Assembly: GCA_964549615.1 (NCBI GenBank)
Contig: CAZJVP010000030.1
Coordinates: 11,112 to 75,111, forward strand
From: CAYVLA01 sp964549615 [NCBI: uncultured Thermococci archaeon]
Lineage (GTDB): Archaea > CAYQAE01 > CAYVLA01
Direction: 5' to 3'
DNA: 64,000 nt
A program made the translations under genes and the position numbers. Positions 62,971 to 64,000 of the stretch are shown piece after piece. How positions within the stretch are numbered: the stretch's first letter is position 1; each line of letters opens with the position of its first letter. The notes beneath the pieces are model-generated. The model was not told the DNA's origin. It was given only the letters and a program-made list of their open reading frames with translations, and searched no databases.

Positions 62971-64000
62971 TCACGAACTTATACTGCGGTAACCGTTTCT
63001 CATCTTTTTGCTTAGGAATGCAATTACCAGCGCGACAAGATTTATCGGAGGCTGATCAAATATCGAGAATGACCGGTCTGAAATGTCTTCTGCCACGTTG
63101 ATGCCGTCGCTAGCCAGAATCCTTATTCGGTACTCTGTGCCTTTACCCAAGCCAGTAGTATCCCAGGAATACCCGGTCCCCTCGATATTAAGGTCTATCG
63201 GTATCCAAGTTTCTCCATCGTCTTTGCTGTACATTACTCCGTACGTTAACTTATCCCCATCAGGATCTGAGCCTTGCCACTCAATGGTGCATACTGAGCC
63301 AACTGAAATCGTTTCTCCACCGTTCGGGTACACGAGCCTTAACCTTGGTGAGTTGGCGCTTACAACCCTGCTGGCCAAAATCGCGCCCGCAGCGTTTCTG
63401 ATCTCTATTCTCGATGTTCCAGCAAGGTAGGGTACGTTGAAAACAAACGGCACTGCGTCCGTGGTTGATTTGATCAAGGATCCATTAACATCGATCAAGT
63501 ATTCGAAGCTGGCGCTGAACCAGAAGGACTCCAACGTCTGATTCTGACCGTCAACCATCGCTATGGAGTACTCTCCAGTTTGACCTAGAGTTGAATCAAC
63601 CGTTCCCTGTTTCACGTAATACCATGGGTAGTCGGATCTAACTGTCTGGTTGCGGAACAATATGCCGCTGATGACTATTACTTCTGGGTCTTCCGCGGTT
63701 TTAAACTGGTCTAACAAGTTCCAACGCGTAGTTGACTGGTATCCTGTGAGCGTTATAAGAGACCTAGGGTCGGTGCAATATCGTCCAGGGTCTATCCAGT
63801 TAGGTGGACCTACGTAGCTCATGAACGTATTCATCTCCGTTTCATATATCCTTGAACTCACGCAGTAACAGATACTTCGCCAGACCGGTGGACCTATATC
63901 GTGTGGATGCCACAGGTAAAACGTGTGTCCAATCTCATGCGCAACGACGCCTAGTTCCATCCATCCTTTTGTCGCGTTGAACACGCCGTAATCCACGAAT
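62971..64000 (-). CDS. Secreted or surface zinc metalloprotease with Ig-like domain (5' end outside)
   Basis: The frame is open to the right edge, so the N-terminus is missing. Near the visible start VVAHEIGHTFYLWHPHDIGP carries H-E-x-x-H-x5-H, the extended zinc motif of metzincin-like enzymes with Tyr in place of the usual Gly. A beta-rich region follows, including an Ig/Kre9-type domain near the C-terminus (PRLRLVYPNGGETISVGSVC, VMYSKDDGETWIPIDLNIEG, GLGKGTEYRIRILASDG). The end (INLVALVIAFLSKKMRNGYR) is a short hydrophobic run and a basic tail, like a membrane anchor. It is probably an external protease. At least one more domain should lie upstream. Confidence 0.85.
   Translation of the reverse strand, partial: FVDYGVFNATKGWMELGVVAHEIGHTFYLWHPHDIGPPVWRSICYCVSSRIYETEMNTFMSYVGPPNWIDPGRYCTDPRSLITLTGYQSTTRWNLLDQFKTAEDPEVIVISGILFRNQTVRSDYPWYYVKQGTVDSTLGQTGEYSIAMVDGQNQTLESFWFSASFEYLIDVNGSLIKSTTDAVPFVFNVPYLAGTSRIEIRNAAGAILASRVVSANSPRLRLVYPNGGETISVGSVCTIEWQGSDPDGDKLTYGVMYSKDDGETWIPIDLNIEGTGYSWDTTGLGKGTEYRIRILASDGINVAEDISDRSFSIFDQPPINLVALVIAFLSKKMRNGYRSISS

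Noticed and set aside
1-64000. CRISPR arrays, rRNA genes, further tRNA genes
   Set aside because: No regularly spaced repeats were seen, no rRNA-like sequence, and only one T-arm signature (near 57990) fits a tRNA.

Overview
The window is archaeal chromosome. Markers are an A-type ATP synthase operon, clamp-loader genes rfcS/rfcL, the primase large subunit priL, archaeal GluRS, PurP-type purine enzymes, tetrahydromethanopterin-type MtrH and archaeal nicotinate phosphoribosyltransferase. Several genes have a TATA-like box 24-32 bases before the start codon with little or no leader. The gene set points to a Euryarchaeota/Thermoplasmatota-like lineage, but no 16S is present and the placement is inference. 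Most of the window is G+C-rich, packed, and uses 4-base ATGA-type overlaps; the last ~6 kb (after tRNA-Leu at 57.9 kb) is visibly more A+T-rich.

Layout. 0-0.3 kb: start of a TIM-barrel isomerase gene leaving the window. 0.5-6.1 kb (+): rtcB, then an MtrH-like methyltransferase, an ACT+V4R protein, homoserine dehydrogenase and threonine synthase. 6.1-10.9 kb (-): rfcS-rfcL-ornithine cyclodeaminase-aspartate kinase, so both branches of aspartate-family synthesis meet tail to tail. 11.1-14 kb (+): S-adenosylhomocysteinase, a degenerate RecA/KaiC-like protein, a cupin. 14.1-18 kb (-): a large surface coiled-coil protein and a four-gene set with a radical SAM enzyme and a pseudo-receiver. 18.2-22.2 kb (+): sulfite-oxidase-fold protein, ATP-grasp ligase, LysE exporter, priL. 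22.1-31.7 kb (-): CBS protein, a membrane protein and the nine-gene ATP synthase operon K-H-I-E-C-F-A-B-D. 31.8-32.4 kb: a decayed insertion sequence. 32.4-36.1 kb (-): an RCK/TrkA protein, secD, secF. 36.3-41.1 kb (-): membrane pyrophosphatase, acetyl-CoA synthetase, acetate permease. 41.4-43.9 kb (+): tRNA m1A methyltransferase, a small membrane protein, tatA, tatC. 43.9-47.1 kb (-): enolase, nicotinate phosphoribosyltransferase, PAP2 phosphatase. 47.5-50.8 kb (+): carB with a disrupted 5' end. 50.8-57.8 kb: gltX, a coiled-coil protein, a CYTH protein, an AbrB-PhoU regulator and three poorly known genes. 57.9-64 kb: tRNA-Leu, an integrase relic, purC-purP-purP, a CPBP protease and a secreted metalloprotease running out of the window.

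How parts work together. Acetate is imported by SatP, activated by Acs with release of PPi, and the adjacent membrane pyrophosphatase can recover that PPi as an ion gradient. The ATP synthase rotor subunit carries the complete set of Na+-ligand residues known from Enterococcus NtpK, so this organism may couple ATP to sodium. SecDF and TatAC give two export routes. The most interesting items are the MtrH/ACT-V4R/homoserine dehydrogenase cluster, the Na+ signature with an unusual operon order, the 17-base insertion with a stop codon in carB, a probable ACG start in the TrkA gene, the strict heptad-locked W-x3-Y repeat of the 547-residue surface protein, and a decaying integrase at tRNA-Leu next to a purine gene block.
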